Origin: Rhytidiadelphus loreus
Taxonomy: Eukaryota; Streptophyta; Bryopsida; Hypnales; Hylocomiaceae
NCBI GenBank assembly: GCA_947034895.1
Contig: OX344763.1
Span: forward strand, 74,791,093 to 74,855,092
Direction of reading: 5' to 3'
Length of the DNA stretch: 64,000 nt
The notes beneath the pieces are model-generated. The model was given only the letters and a program-made list of their open reading frames with translations, ran no database searches and was not told the DNA's origin. A program made the translations under genes and the position numbers. The number at the start of each line of letters is the position of its first letter. Position 1 is the first letter of the stretch. Below are positions 47,059 to 59,759 of the stretch, piece after piece.

Positions 47059-49190
47059 GACAAATTGTCAAGATAGACCACAAATTGTCATGCATGATCT
47101 AGACCTTTAAGTACAAATAATATATAGATACGTATAGAGATATATGTTCGTTAATTAAAGTGATCTTTTATCGTGTGAGACAAATTGTCGGGCAGTCACT
47201 ACTTATTTAGCCTATTTACTAAATTATCATGAGTAGGAAATCCGTCTCAGTCCTACGACAAATTGTCTTTAACTAAATGCAAGGGCATGAGTGTGTGATG
47301 CATTACATTTACAACAATAACAACACAAGGCAATTCTATCTAACACATCATCACAATACAATTCAATATTTATTCCAATCTCTTCTTTTAATACCTTGAG
47401 CCTATTTGCATTCCAAAACTATACATTCATCTATTATACACAATACGCATTTCAATTTATTTACAACAAACAACCAGGACAAATTGTCGTTAACCACATC
47501 AAATTCTTTGACAAATTGTCCCTCTCTGTTCACTCAGTACAGTCCCGGTTCATGACAAATTGTCTTACAATAACCGATTTAATCAGTTCATTAGTCGATA
47601 AGAGAGAAAACCACAAAGGCAAATTGTCTTCTCGGCTTGGTATCTTTTTGTAATTAGAGACAAATTGTCAATTTAAAGGTCAACCAGGTGTGGTTTGAAT
47701 ACCAAGAGTCGAAACAATTTGTCTTTTCAGTAATCCCTAAATTAATAGTTTCCCTTCCAGAACTGGAATTAATTCAAAACAATTCATACACTATGACAAA
47801 TTGTCGTTTCCATATCAGTTCCATATCAATCAACTATACTTAAAAGTATACAGATAATTTCAAAACGATATAAAATCAATAAACATAAATTCACGACAAT
47901 TTGTCTTACCTGGATTCCAAGTCCAGTTTTCCTTTCCAACGAAACCTATTCGAATAATAATTTGGTTATTCAATGCGTTGCAATTAATGGTAATATAACT
48001 GTGTAACTCTTTAGACAATTTGTCGTTACACTATTTCAAATTTTGGCAATTCCTATTCAGACTTCCATATCGATTCTTTCATTGTTCAATAAAACAACTT
48101 GACAGAATCAATTTTCATATTCAACACTCGAAACTTATCCTATAAACAATTCTATCTTAGGCAGCAAAAGACTTCAATTCAAGTATCGAAAACAAATTAT
48201 CACAATTACAACTTGAAGAACTTTTGTACTTATCTGTATCGCTGAAAAATTGTCAAATTGTCTATCAAAAGATCTTAACTCCGCGGCAACTTGTCTTTCT
48301 TGATTTGAACTCCCATTTCTTGGCAGCAATCATGATCACCGATGACAATTTGTCTTTCTTTTTCCACCAATTTGTATGCTTCCCATCGCAGTAACCAATA
48401 TAACAATTTATCTCGATCGTTTCTATTAACAACACAGTCAATTTGTCTACTACAATGATGACCAGTTAACTTGACAAATTGTCCTTACGCAATCACAGCA
48501 TACTCCGACAAATTGTCTTTAATTGATATCATAACTGCAACAATCTACCGAAACTATAACGCTTGACAAATTGTCTTTGTCCTCGCACATACTCACAGTC
48601 ACAGCGAGTTGATGTACAAACAATTACAACACACATCAAACAACTCAGCAATTCCAAATCAATTCGTCATACATAGTATTTCAGTTACACACACTTACAC
48701 AACTACAATTTATCACCCGAATATTTCCAAACAAATTCCCAGACACACTTGCGTCCAATCACTGGATCGCAATAACAACTTGACAATTTGTCAAGAAATG
48801 TGACCCAATCACTGGTGTCACGTCCCGCAGCTTGGCAAACTCCCAAGCCAAACAAGTATCCAATCACTGGATTTTAAACAATTAACGCACAACAAACAAA
48901 ATCGACAAATAGTTAGAAATTACGATTCTATTGCAAGATATATATATAAGTACACGACAATTTGTTCAAGACTTAGAAAGATAAAAATTGGGCAAAGAAA
49001 ATGATGAATTGTCTGGGCTATATGCATTGTAGCAGACAACTATTCACATCTGCAACACTACAAGCCAAATCAATCACATCGTTCCAAACCTGCTTTATAA
49101 AGACAAATCGTCTATATTGTGCTAACAGTAAGAGTTTAAATTGGCAATTGGTCCTATTTACACTACCAAAGACGAATTGTCAAGAAAAAA
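47059..49190. repeat. Cluster of GACAAWTTGTC palindromes
   Basis: Roughly 20 copies of the 11-bp palindrome GACAA-W-TTGTC, in exact or near-exact form, at irregular spacing. Exact examples are at 47059, 47179, 47257, 47478, 47510, 47554, 47659 and 47795, with more near 47893, 48013, 48345, 48475, 48507, 48565 and 48780. Both centre bases (A and T) occur. The intervening DNA is not otherwise repeated, except for a CCAATCACTGGA-like block three times at 48755-48875. No coding sequence spans the cluster. Confidence 0.9.
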
Positions 49191-52075
49191 GAAAAATCAA
49201 GTGACTACAAGTTTTCACAATGAATTTTGGCTTACAAACTTTCATTTCAAGTACTGCAAGAATGCCCATATTTAATATGACATTCCTAAAATATTATAGA
49301 TCATTCTTTGGATCTTATACATTCTTTTTTTTCTATTTTAGCTATTTAAATGTTCCCATCTATCAATTTTATAACTCTTCATGCAAATCCTACATGTAGT
49401 AAACTCCCTCCCACACGAATGGTTGTAAGTAAATGATTTTATTGCAATGCAATTATGGATGACTTGAACTATAACTTGCATTTTCAAAAGTACGTATTGT
49501 GTAACTCTATATTGAAAATGCATAATAAATTTTGTTGGATTCAAAAGTATTGGCCCTAAAGTTGTAGACGATAAAACCAGAAAACTAAATATATTTTTTT
49601 TAAAACTTAGGAATCTTTTCTACATCATTTTGTACAATTTGATATTCTAGAAGCATAGAAGTTAATTTCTTCATAATTTTGAATTAGTAGTGCCTACAAT
49701 AATTAGAAGGCTTGTTCTCCTTTTAATACTTTATGTTACTAAAACTTCAAAAGTATCGTAATTTGCATGATAGTGAAGTTAGAGGAAGACCACATTTAAT
49801 AGAAGTTTTAAAAATTAATCCTAATTATAAGGTTTTTTAATAAGATGCTTGGACTGTCCAAAGAACTAGTATTGTCCATAATTTTATAATTATTATTTAG
49901 TCCAATTAGAATGAATGAAAATTATGCTTCATATATAGACAACAATATGATTTTTCTAGAAAATTATTTAAAAAAGAACATTTTACTTTTGGTGAATTCT
50001 TTGAATTGGCCATTGATTTTTACAGTGTTGTTATATTTTCTCGTAGTCATTGAGTGAAATAAAAATTATGCATGATCCATGAAGGACTTTGAAAAGTGTA
50101 CAATCATCTTCCCTAAACTTATGATGGTATACTTGGGTGTGGAAGCACATCCAAGCCAAAAAAAATTTGAATGAAATCAATGAGTATTTGGTAGTGAAAC
50201 CGTGAGCATCCTAAAATGGTCATGAAGTGGTTGAAGTTGAGGAAGCTAACCAAAATTATTTAGAAGACTAAGGCATTTTGACAAAACAAATGTACGCTAC
50301 TATGTTTTGCTTAGACCACACAATCCTGTAATAAATTACAAATTATACTGACAATTCTTGTTGTATGAAGAATTGAATGTACAAAAAAACGTTATGCAAT
50401 TTTTGAGGAAATGGAGGAAAAAATCTTTTGAAATTGAATATATGAAGAAGAAGGATTACATAGTAGGATCACAAAAACTATAGAGTAATAAATCTTTTTT
50501 TATTGAATCCTAAACCAAATCAAAATAATAGGTCATTCCAAAAGTGTATTATTAATTTTTTACTAGTAATTATCACAATTTCATAGTTGTTTCAAAAGTT
50601 AGGCATGTGTTTTAATTAAGTTTACATTCCCAATTCTCTATCTTATAATAGTTTAATTTCTTTGAATGCCAATCATGAGTATTGAATGGAATACTGTCAT
50701 GTAAAAACTTATTTTTTCAAGAGTACACAAAATGAATTTCATCTTTTTATAAGTTAGAGTGCACTCTAAGAATACACACAATATGCAAAGGATGTAGTTT
50801 ACTATTAGAAAAAAACAATTGAGTTACTAGTACTAAAAAGTACTTTTCAAATGAGTACAATAAGGGAAAATTCATTGAAGTTGAATGTTTAAGAAAAGAA
50901 AATGGAATTAAATATTTACATCTTCAGTTCTAGTACTAGTTCATTGTAAAGTCGGTTTGCAAGTTAATTGTTAAGCATCATCGATAATTATGTTTGTTTT
51001 TTATGTTGACAATTAATTACTCATGGTGTTCATAACATGATGGCGTTGTACATCTGAAACACATTAATGTGCCCTACAAATTTGATTTTAGTATGTGGAA
51101 ATAATCATGATTTTGTACTTCTTCATAGTTTATTTGTACTATTTTTTTGGCACTCATAATTATGCTAAAAGTAACAACTCAAGGATGGTACTCTTTAGGC
51201 CAGACATGCTCCAAAGCATGAATTCATTAGTATTGTGTTATTTAGACATAAAGTTCAACATGATGACTTCTTCTTTAAACCTCTTAAGAATGATAAATGG
51301 GAAAAAAAATAATTCCTAAAAATTGAATGCTTAGTTCCATTTGTTGTCTAACTTTAAGAAATATTTCATAATTCTGATAAACTTCAAGTACATACCATCA
51401 TAAAATTGTATGATTCATAAAAATATCTTATAAACCATTATAAAACAATAGGATCTTGTACTTCAGATTTTTGAAATTATGCCATGAAATTTTCATTGTG
51501 TTCGACTATTACAATTAAAAGATATTAATATTCGTCTTGTCTTAAGTTTTTCTTGGATTGTGGTTGAGGATTTGAATTCACTTTCACCTCCATTTGAAAA
51601 AATATTTTGTTCTATGTATAGCAAATGATTTTAAAATGTTGCTAAAACAATTTAAAAATGTAGGAAAAAAAATTCAAAAGAAATAGACGTAGATTCCTTA
51701 TTTTAAAAATTTCATTACCACAAATATGTCTGAGAAGGAAATTCAAATTGCTAATACCTTTTAAATGGAATTGAAATACAATAATGTCAATGGTGACATT
51801 GTTTTATAGGTAGAAAATGTAATAGTAGTAAAATTTGCCTTCATTTTTTAAAATATAGGAAATCGAATGAAAACAATTCATCCTATAAGATATTTTCCAA
51901 GGAAATGCTCAAATTACCCAAGAAGTAAGATAGTTCATACCTTTCAAAGAACTAATTGAAGTAAATGAAAACAAGTTGAAACATAGGCAGAAATGGATGT
52001 GAAAAAAATGATAAAGCAAAACAATGACTTTTTATGTTCCAACAGAAATGTTGAATAAATGACCTCATTTTCTGA
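49191..52075. other. AT-rich interval, no gene seen
   Basis: Nearly 3 kb of AT-rich sequence with no long frame, array or identifiable element. Confidence 0.6.
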
Positions 52076-52079
52076 AGAA

Positions 52080-52165
52080 TTTTTGAATTGACAATAAACC
52101 CTAGAAAACCTTGAAAACCCTAAACCCTGAAAACCCTAAACCCTAACCTTAGGCCCTAAACCCTA
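52080..52165. repeat. Degenerate CCCTAAA repeats
   Basis: About seven AAACCCT/CCCTAAA units with variants. It is an interstitial stretch of the plant telomere motif upstream of the DUF7869-like gene; such telo-boxes also occur in plant promoters. Confidence 0.7.
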
Positions 52166-52439
52166 CTGAAAACTAATTTTATCCTCCATCTATCATGGGT
52201 CAAATTCTCTTAAACAACACTAAAATCAGGAGGTGGGGTCCACAATTTAAAAATAAGGTGGACTTGAGCTCCTACTTGGATTCTCAAATGAAGGAAAATC
52301 CTCCACTTGGCACTTGGCAGCTTTAATTTTAAGTTAATCCACCATTCCCTCACAAAAGACGGCTACGAAGGTAGCTTTAATTTAAGGTAATCCAAAATTG
52401 CCTCACAAAAGACAGCTACGAAATTTGTGTAAAGTCAGA

Positions 52440-52755
52440 TTCCCTGACAAAAGACAGCTGTGATTCCATATCTCACCCGAGTACCTCTAAATGGAGCAAT
52501 CGGAATGTCAAGGGCCATAAAGCGTGGAGGTACTTTGCCCCTGGACCCTTCAGCTTCTCAACGGTTCAAATTTCCCGCCGAATTCGTCCCGCGAAGTCCC
52601 TCTCTACCGAAAACCCATTTGTTGTGTTCATTCCATTCTCCACTCCGCGCTCGCAGACATTGCTCTGGTGAGAGCTCTAAGCTCCTGCGTTTATTTGTTT
52701 GTCTTTGTCGATGACGTTAGTAGTGTGTAGGGAGCATCATTTCGCTTGAGTTCTC
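52440..52755 (+). promoter_or_regulatory. Probable promoter and 5'UTR exon of the DUF7869-like gene
   Basis: The sequence changes from AT-rich to balanced composition, with pyrimidine-rich stretches, and ends at a GTAAG donor at 52756. With the acceptor TTATTTGCAG ending at 54080, one base before the ATG at 54082, this gives a 1.3-kb leader intron. Short ORFs starting at 52460 and 52524 are not supported as genes. Confidence 0.45.
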
Positions 52756-53068
52756 GTAAGTTTTATGTTCCGATGTTATCCTCCTTCTATTATAGTTGTG
52801 AGATTCATGTCATTTATTCAGAGTTCTTTGTTACTATACCGTAGTGTTATAGGAAATGCACTGCATTGTTTTGAGTCTCAGATTTGCAAGTGATGTTTGA
52901 GCACTCAGCATGAAGATTAAGCAATCAATGTTCATAGTGAGTGCCAACTAAAGCGCAGACGCTAGATCCCGATTATTATGCCGTGAAACGCGGAGAAGTG
53001 ATTCCTGACTGCGTTTTCCATCAATTATCCTTGAGAAGAGGTTAATTTGAACCCCTATCCCAACCATA

Positions 53069-54036
53069 TTTATCTTCGAGCCGAAGATAAATTGCATTAG
53101 CCTTCACAACATACTAATCACCAAGTCATTATCCTTGAAAGAAGGATAAATTGCTTCACCGATACCATTGCTATTTATCTTCGAGACGAAGATAAATACC
53201 ATTTGATTACAATAGAGACCATCCATTAGACAATTATCCTCGAATAGAGGATAATTTCAGTCCTCTTATGATTCCCATTTATCTTCGAGACAAAGATAAT
53301 CTTTATTGCCTTTTAGTGACGAACATTTAGCAGATCGTCATCCTTGACACAAGGATAATACCAACCCTCTTATCAATCATACTTATCTTCAAGACGAAGA
53401 TAAAGTTCATTGTCTTTAGTAGAGACAATCCAACAGATCATTATCCTGGACTCGAGCACATTGTCAACCCTTTTATCAATCGTACTTATCTTCAAGACGA
53501 AGATAAATTAAATTGTCTTCAGTACAAACTTCTATGAGATCATTATCTTTGAGACAAGGATAAAATTAATACCCCTACAACGTTCAATTTTCTCGGGACG
53601 AAGAAAATGTCAATCATCTTCCAGTGGATTCCAACCTAGACACCATTATCCTCGTCATGAGGATAATGTTGATCCCTAAGACCAATCATGATTATCTTCG
53701 AGACAATCTGATCCTCGAATCGAGGACAAAATTATATTGTGGGGTTACATAACCTATAGTTATCTGGACCAATTGTAATAGGTGAAGTATGCTGTTTAGA
53801 AGATTTACCTTTGACTATCTCTTGGGGTTGCTTCATTTGATATTTATCTTCAACTCGAAGATAGTTGTATCGTAATGAGTTGATTCTTGAGAATATGAAA
53901 AACTAAATGACAATGCTTTTGTTTGTAAAACTTAATCCTTCCCGCCTAATTAGTGATAAATCATTACTTCTTGTTGTAGTTCATATTTGTATAAGTTCGT
54001 ACACACATGTATGCTTCTTTATCCTCGAAGCGAGGA
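53069..54036. repeat. Satellite of alternating TTATCTTCG and TTATCCTCG palindromes (~104-bp unit)
   Basis: Palindromes of type A (TTATCTTCG...CGAAGATAA) begin at about 53069, 53172, 53276, 53381, 53486, 53587 and 53691. Type B (TTATCCTCG...CGAGGATAA) ones begin at about 53128, 53231, 53337, 53440, 53540 and 53642. They alternate strictly, giving a unit of 101-105 bp. The linkers (about 35 and 21 bp) have diverged more than the palindromes. Outliers lie at about 53842 and 54018. The array fills the probable leader intron of the gene at 54082. Confidence 0.9.
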
Positions 54037-54081
54037 TATATTCCAATATAATAATCTCATATCTGTTGTATTATTTGCAGG

Positions 54082-56927
54082 ATGGATACTGTCCGAGATA
54101 CTAATGAGTTTACACTTCCGGTGCCAACTCTCCTGCCCGGGGTGGCACCATACGAGGGTATCCCTCGTGCTTCTTGGTTTACCAAGGCCGTGACACTCAC
54201 AAACGAAGCAGGAACAGAAGTGGCCAGAGGAATTTGCCACAACGTCGATGTAGATCTCGTTATTGATAGCAATGGGGAGCCGCTCGGTGACAACCGGGTT
54301 GCAATTCATATAGCAAAGTCTCTATGCGAGGAAGAAGTTCCTTCAGAGTGGATGTGGTCTATGCACTCTTAGCCCATTTCGAGGGTATACTTGAATGGTG
54401 CTAGTCTATATGATCATGAGCAGACACATCTCTATAGAGCCGCACTAAACGGGTCTAGACGGCGTCCTCGAATTGGAGTTCGTTCATATGAGAGCTCTTG
54501 AAAGAGGACGGAACCTATCAACCTTCCGAAGAAGGATGTCCTACTGACCCCCCAGTCCATCGCGGAGGTGTCCAACAAAGAGTGTTGCTCTAAAAACTGC
54601 GTACAACCATTTCCACGTGGGCAAATTCAAGCCGTTCGTTCTCTTATGTATGTTGACGGAAGTGTATACAGTCGAAAATTGCGTTTACTAGACGTGCACG
54701 GTCAAATCCACTGTGATGAAAATGGAAGTGACATGATTACCTTAGCAAAGCATGAAGTTTGTCCATTGGCTTGGTGCCACATCCATGGAGTATCGAAGGC
54801 CACCTTCTACAGATACAAGGAGAAAGCAAGGAGGGAGGAGAAACCAGAACATCATGGGAATTTGGGTATGAAGAAACCTCGAACTCACACCTTGCAAGCT
54901 ACAGCGACTCTTCGTTTATTGGTGGATAATGAAGCTGACGCGATGCCATACAAAACTAGGACCCTCGAGTCAGGAGAAAAAGTTCCCTCCATGGTTCTTT
55001 CGTCTGGATTCAAGTGGAAGGACAAATGGCCGGAAATCAACAATGTGAATTTGTCATTACAATTACAACATATTTCAACTAGTGGACTGAGTAACATCCG
55101 ACGTCAATCTTTTCCAGAGTATGCCCCCAAAGCTAGAGGTGATAGTTTTGCACGTTGTGGATGTTGCGATAGGCTGAAGCAGCTCAAGAATGCTTGTACT
55201 CCTGGTTCTTGGTCTCAACAAATTTGGGCTAAAAAATTGAAGATTCACATTGACGAACAGAAGGCGCATAGGAACCTTTATTATGGGAACCGTGGAATGT
55301 TTGAGATGTATCCTGACAAAGTTCTTACAATAATCCATGATAAGATGGATCATTCAAAGATAGCTTCTCTCCATTTCTCTCACAAGAGTAAAGGAAATGA
55401 TTCTTATATGAAGATGCCTGTTGCGGTCACGGGCATGATTGCTCATGGGCATGGAGACGTGCGATATGCACATTACGTCTTGGACATCTTTCTCACGGAC
55501 TCCAACCATACCATCGGGTCCATTGCTAAATTGTTACGAGATCTCGAGTCGCAGCCCAAGCATTCATCTCGTGAATTGCTAGTAGGAGGTGGTCATTCAG
55601 AATTGATGCGAGCTGTATTGTCAAGCTCAAATATTTGTGCGGATTCCCTTGGATCAATTCCTGAAGAATTGGCCGAGGCTAAACCTCTTCCTCCAACATT
55701 GACTCTACAGCTTGACAATGCCTTTGGCGACAATAAAAACCATTGGTTTTTTGCATTTTGTTCTCTCCTTGTCTATAGAGCTATTTTTCGAGAGGTTTTC
55801 ATCAATTTCCTCATCGTTGGACACACTCATGAAGACATTGATGCTCTATTTGGTCGATGGAGCTCTAAGTTGAAGGAGAATGACTATCTCACCATTCCAA
55901 GGTTGATGAAGTTGTTCATGGATTGTGAAACTCAACCTGTCATTCCTCACCTCATTGAGGAGGTTCCTGATTTCAAGCGCTTTGTAGAAGGGTACTTGCA
56001 TATAGGTGATGATTCTCTACAAGGCCATTCTCAAGCACAACAATTTAAATTTTATAAAGATTCCAATGTTGGCCGTTGATGCAATACAAGATCTTGTGCA
56101 CTGATGTCGATTGGTTGCCAAAAGAAGGTGGGGGGATTCGGTTGTGGAAGGAGACAACAGAAGGGGCCCCTAAAGTACCAAGGGGTAAATCTACACCATT
56201 GGCACCACAGCAGATGTGTTGCTTCGATGAGGTTTGCAAGGATTTGGACGAATACATTGCATTGTAGGGGGCAATGGCAAATCAAGATTTGTCTGGAGAC
56301 TACCAAAGGAAGAATGCACCAGTGAAGAAGTACTGGGAAGGTGTGAGAAGCGCTCTCAATGCACCTCTTGTAGCACAAGAAACATTGCGAGATGGATTTT
56401 GGCCTCAATCTCAAATTGCTGAGGGGGAAGAAGACCAGTACCTAGACGGTGGTCAAATGCGTGAAGAGTTTGCAGAAGATGCACCTTTCGTTGGCCGTAG
56501 GCGTGACCGTCCAGCTCCTTCATTCCGTGTTGGCCGTGATGTGTATGCGGGTTACTTTGTGGCAGTGCGACCTGCTGATGGTGACCTCCGTCCCTTCTGG
56601 CTTGCTCGTGCACTTACTAACCCGAATCCAGATCCAGGTCATGTAAATTCCATTCAGCTCCAATATTGGACCCCAACATCTTTTCAGCACACTATCGAGG
56701 ACACTTACGTAGGTTGGGACACGAAACAAGGGAATTCTTGGTGCGAGGACAAGGCTATCTCCCCGAGTTGGACGCATACAAACTGTATTATGACAGCGTG
56801 GAAGCCGCGTGTCAGAATAGGGACTTCTGATCCAAAAGTCAAAATTCCAAAAAATCAAATTGCTATTATCAAGGCATCAGTGGATGCTTATTTGACCGGT
56901 GAAAACAACAATACATCTACAGAGTGA
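54082..56927 (+). pseudogene. DUF7869-like putative DDE transposase with C-terminal reader-like domain
   Basis: ATG 54082 follows directly after a splice acceptor (TTATTTGCAG). The N-terminal region is followed by CGCCDRLKQ, then an RNase H-like region with IIHDKMDHSK, LQLDNAFGDNKNHWF and VGHTHEDIDALFGRW. These three blocks are the hallmark of DUF7869-type proteins and would supply an Asp/Asp/acidic triad. After WLPKEGGGIRLW comes a C-terminal ~215-residue part with VGRDVYAGYFVAVRPADGDL and FWLARAL, resembling a Tudor/BAH-type chromatin-reader barrel. Breaks: TAG 54370, a TGA near 54499, one frame change near 56070 and TAG 56265; the ancestral protein was about 950 residues. The family is common in metazoan and early-plant repeats; the transposase role is inferred. 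The palindrome satellite lies directly upstream. Confidence 0.6.
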
Positions 56928-57487
56928 GGGTGTCTGAATAGTTAGTAGGCATAGAAAGTGATCAGAAGTTTTAGGATTTTGTTGGTTATTTTCTTACTTT
57001 TTGAAAAAAAAAAAAATATATATTTGTTAGGAGTTGTAGTATTTCAAAGTTTTTTTATACGTATGTTTAAGTACGAAAAATAAAATAAAGGTTTAGAAGG
57101 AGGAAGTAGATGTAGTTAGCAAAATATTGTAGTTTATTATATTGATGTAATTTTCTTGTTATTTCACAATTTGATGTTATAAATAGTGTGCAATATAATA
57201 TATTTATATTTATATTTGTTTATTGCATAATTTATTTTTTGCTTTCTAATTGTATTTTTGTTATCTATTACGTTTCATATCGAAGACTAGGTGCAGTAAT
57301 GTATTGTATGATGAACCAGCTACTTCCAATAGAACAAAAAGTATACAAAATAAAACGAATAAAAAGGGGGGGGGGAGTAGTGATGAAGATCACTATTTGT
57401 TCATGTTAAACTGGCTTAAGCACTTGTCTCAAGTATGTGGGATGGGGCTGGTTGGTTGGTACAGCTTTCCTACCTAATGATCACTCA
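56928..57487. other. 3' flank, no gene seen
   Basis: AT-rich 3' flank of the DUF7869-like gene, with poly(A) and TATATA runs and a G9 tract near 57365. No gene is supported. Confidence 0.5.
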
Positions 57488-57495
57488 CTAGCAGT

Positions 57496-57612
57496 ACCAA
57501 GTCATGTCCATCACGCTATTGCTCAAACGGATCTGACGGGAATCAAACCCGGACCTCATAATCGTGATACTTAGTTCCTATCCAACCAACCTCTGAACTC
57601 ATGACTTGGTGA
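57496..57612 (-). mobile_element. tRNA-derived SINE-like sequence
   Basis: On the minus strand, TGGTTGGATAGG (A-box-like) is followed about 30 nt later by GGGTTTGATTCCC (B-box-like) in a tRNA-like order. The whole is flanked by the inverted 12-mers ACCAAGTCATGT and CTCATGACTTGGT (approximate). The anticodon arm does not fold convincingly, so I read it as a tRNA-derived retroposon or relic rather than a functional tRNA. Confidence 0.45.
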
Positions 57613-58269
57613 CCCTCCGCCCATGTACATTGCATTTATAATCCATATTCACTTAACAACTTTAATTCTGGTTTCTTTAATTTAGTTATTGGATACTAAA
57701 GTGTCTATTTCAAAAAGGGAAAGTAGTGCTGCATCAATGGCCCTCAATGAGGTGGACATTGGCTCAATCATTGTCATTACAAAATAGACACTTTATTCAC
57801 GCCAGCCTTATTCAAAGACCCGAATTTCTATCCATCTATAATGAATTCATTTGGAAACTCTAATACCTAGGCATGTGCTAGAAAGCGATAACTTCATTTT
57901 TCTAGTTCAATAGTTATTATAAAATTGACCAATCTCAAATTAGAAAACCGTACCTCAATTGTCCTGCATTCTAAAGTTAACAAATAATTTCTTGTAAAAG
58001 GCTAAATTAATAAATCTCTTGGTATATTACAGTCTCACTTTATTGAATTGTCTCAATTTAATGAATTCTTTTGTATACTAAATTTAGAAACAAGATTAAA
58101 GTGAGATTGCAAATTGTCTCATTTTAATGAATATGCCCTTAATAGGTCTATTGCAATAGAAGAAATAGAACTCTATACTCTATAGACTTTTGTTTTAATG
58201 TCACGAGGATAAAATAGTAGTGAATAATTGTAATCACGGTATGTCTTGTTTTGCCTTTTATATATATAT

Positions 58270-58620
58270 ATATATATATTTTGATCTTCATAATATGTGT
58301 TGATGTTCTTGCAAGTTTCAATTCATGCTAGTTTGTTGAATTGTTTTGTCAAATGTTGCTTTTCACTTCTTTCGCTATGATATAATGATTTGTTCATAGT
58401 ATATGTAGTTTTTTTTCCATTGTAGCATTATTTCATTGCAAAAATATGAACTCCAAAATTTTCTGACACAAAAGGCTCTCATCAATATTTACAAGCTTGT
58501 TAGTATTATTTTGGACAACTAGTATGCTTGAAAGTATTAACAAGAGCCGGGATTTGAACCCGTGACCTCCCCGATAGGAAGAAGCCAAGTCCAAATGTTT
58601 GGATAAGCCTAGGCACTTGT
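58270..58620 (-). repeat. SINE-like repeat, copy 1
   Basis: The unit contains AATGATTTGTTCATA, TTTCATTGCAAAAATATGAACT and CAAGCTTGTTAGTAT, and ends in GGGATTTGAACCCGTGACCTCC. The reverse complement of that ending contains the RNA polymerase III B-box GGTTCAAATCC. It is repeated at 59385-59740 and 59760-60000. 57613-58269 has no gene; a (TA)10 tract lies at 58260. Confidence 0.6.
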
Positions 58621-58679
58621 ATTATTAATGTGAAACAATTGTATTTGAAACTCAACTACGTGAAGTCCCAAGTCCGCAC

Positions 58680-58740
58680 TAACAGATCGGACGGGCTAAT
58701 CCAACGGCCTGTTTGGACGGGCTAGATCGGACGGACTAGT
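58680..58740. repeat. Small TCGGACGG cluster
   Basis: Four motif units (GATCGGACGGGC, CCAACGGCC, TTTGGACGGGC, GATCGGACGGAC) directly after SINE-like copy 1. There is no adjacent gene. 58741-59384 is AT-rich without a supported gene. Confidence 0.7.
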
Positions 58741-59384
58741 CTGTTCAATACTATAGTACACTAATTATGGTATATAGTGTTGGCAACACTAATTAGAAAG
58801 TACAACACTAAATGTCAACAATTTTATTAGTATTACTAACACTAAATGTCAATATAGGCACTATTTGACAACTTCTTGAATTTTTTGGGATATAAATTTT
58901 TAACAAGACTTCATTTAGTGTTAAAGGTAATTTCATATCAGAAATGAGCTCACAAGAGGCGGAAAGTAAAACTCTAAATGGGTCTGGTAAAAATTAGGTA
59001 ACACTATTTGTAACATAACACTAAATATCATCATTAGTGTGTGTAGGACTTGCCTCCTGTCTTCATGTGACTTGGTTGGGCACTTGGCTTCGACTTGTCC
59101 TTTGACCTTGGGATCTATTCTTTTTTTCCCTTGGGTTCTATGCTTTGGTTGGTTGATCATTAGATTTTGAAGAACTTAAATATTTTTGCCGAGGGCTTGT
59201 CCCTTTAGTTCTGTGTACTATTTTCCCTTGCAATGAAAATTGTCCATGTGTTTAACACCCAAAAAAAATACTAGTAAATAATTTTAATCACGGTATGTCT
59301 TTTTTTTTTTTTTTTGGTGAAACAGAAGGACTTGTTTTGGCTTTTATATCTACATATGTATGTCTTCTTTTTTAATATATATAT

Positions 59385-59740
59385 GTATATTTTAATATTC
59401 ATGATATGTTTTGATCTTCTTGCAAGTTTCAATTCATACTAATTTGTTGAACCATTTTGTCAAATGTCGCCTTTCACTTCTTTTGCATTTTGCAATGATA
59501 TAATGATTTGTTCATATTATATATAGTCCTTTTTCATCCATTCATTATTTCATTGCAAAAATATGAACTCCAAAAATTTTGACACAAAAGGCCCTAATTA
59601 ATACATTCAAGCTTGCTAGTCTAACTTTGGACAATTAGCATGCTTGAAAGTATTGACTAGAGCTGGGATTTGAACCTGCAAGGCCGCGACCTCCCCGAAA
59701 GAAACAAGTGGAGTCCAAGTCCTTTGGTTACACCTCATGG
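59385..59740 (-). repeat. SINE-like repeat, copy 2
   Basis: Same order of blocks as copy 1, ending GGGATTTGAACCTGCAAGGCCGCGACCTCC-type sequence (shown in part: GATTTGAACCTG). The upstream flank TCACGGTATGTCTT (about 59288) also matches the flank of copy 1 (about 58236), so the duplicated segment is larger than the SINE-like core. Confidence 0.6.
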
Positions 59741-59759
59741 TCCAATGTTGCCTCTAACT

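Noticed and set aside
47059..49190. CRISPR-like array of GACAAWTTGTC
   Set aside because: The repeat is only 11 bp, spacing is irregular, there are no cas genes and the genome is eukaryotic.
57528..57600. Functional tRNA gene
   Set aside because: A/B-box-like elements are present but no convincing anticodon arm or acceptor stem in the expected place.
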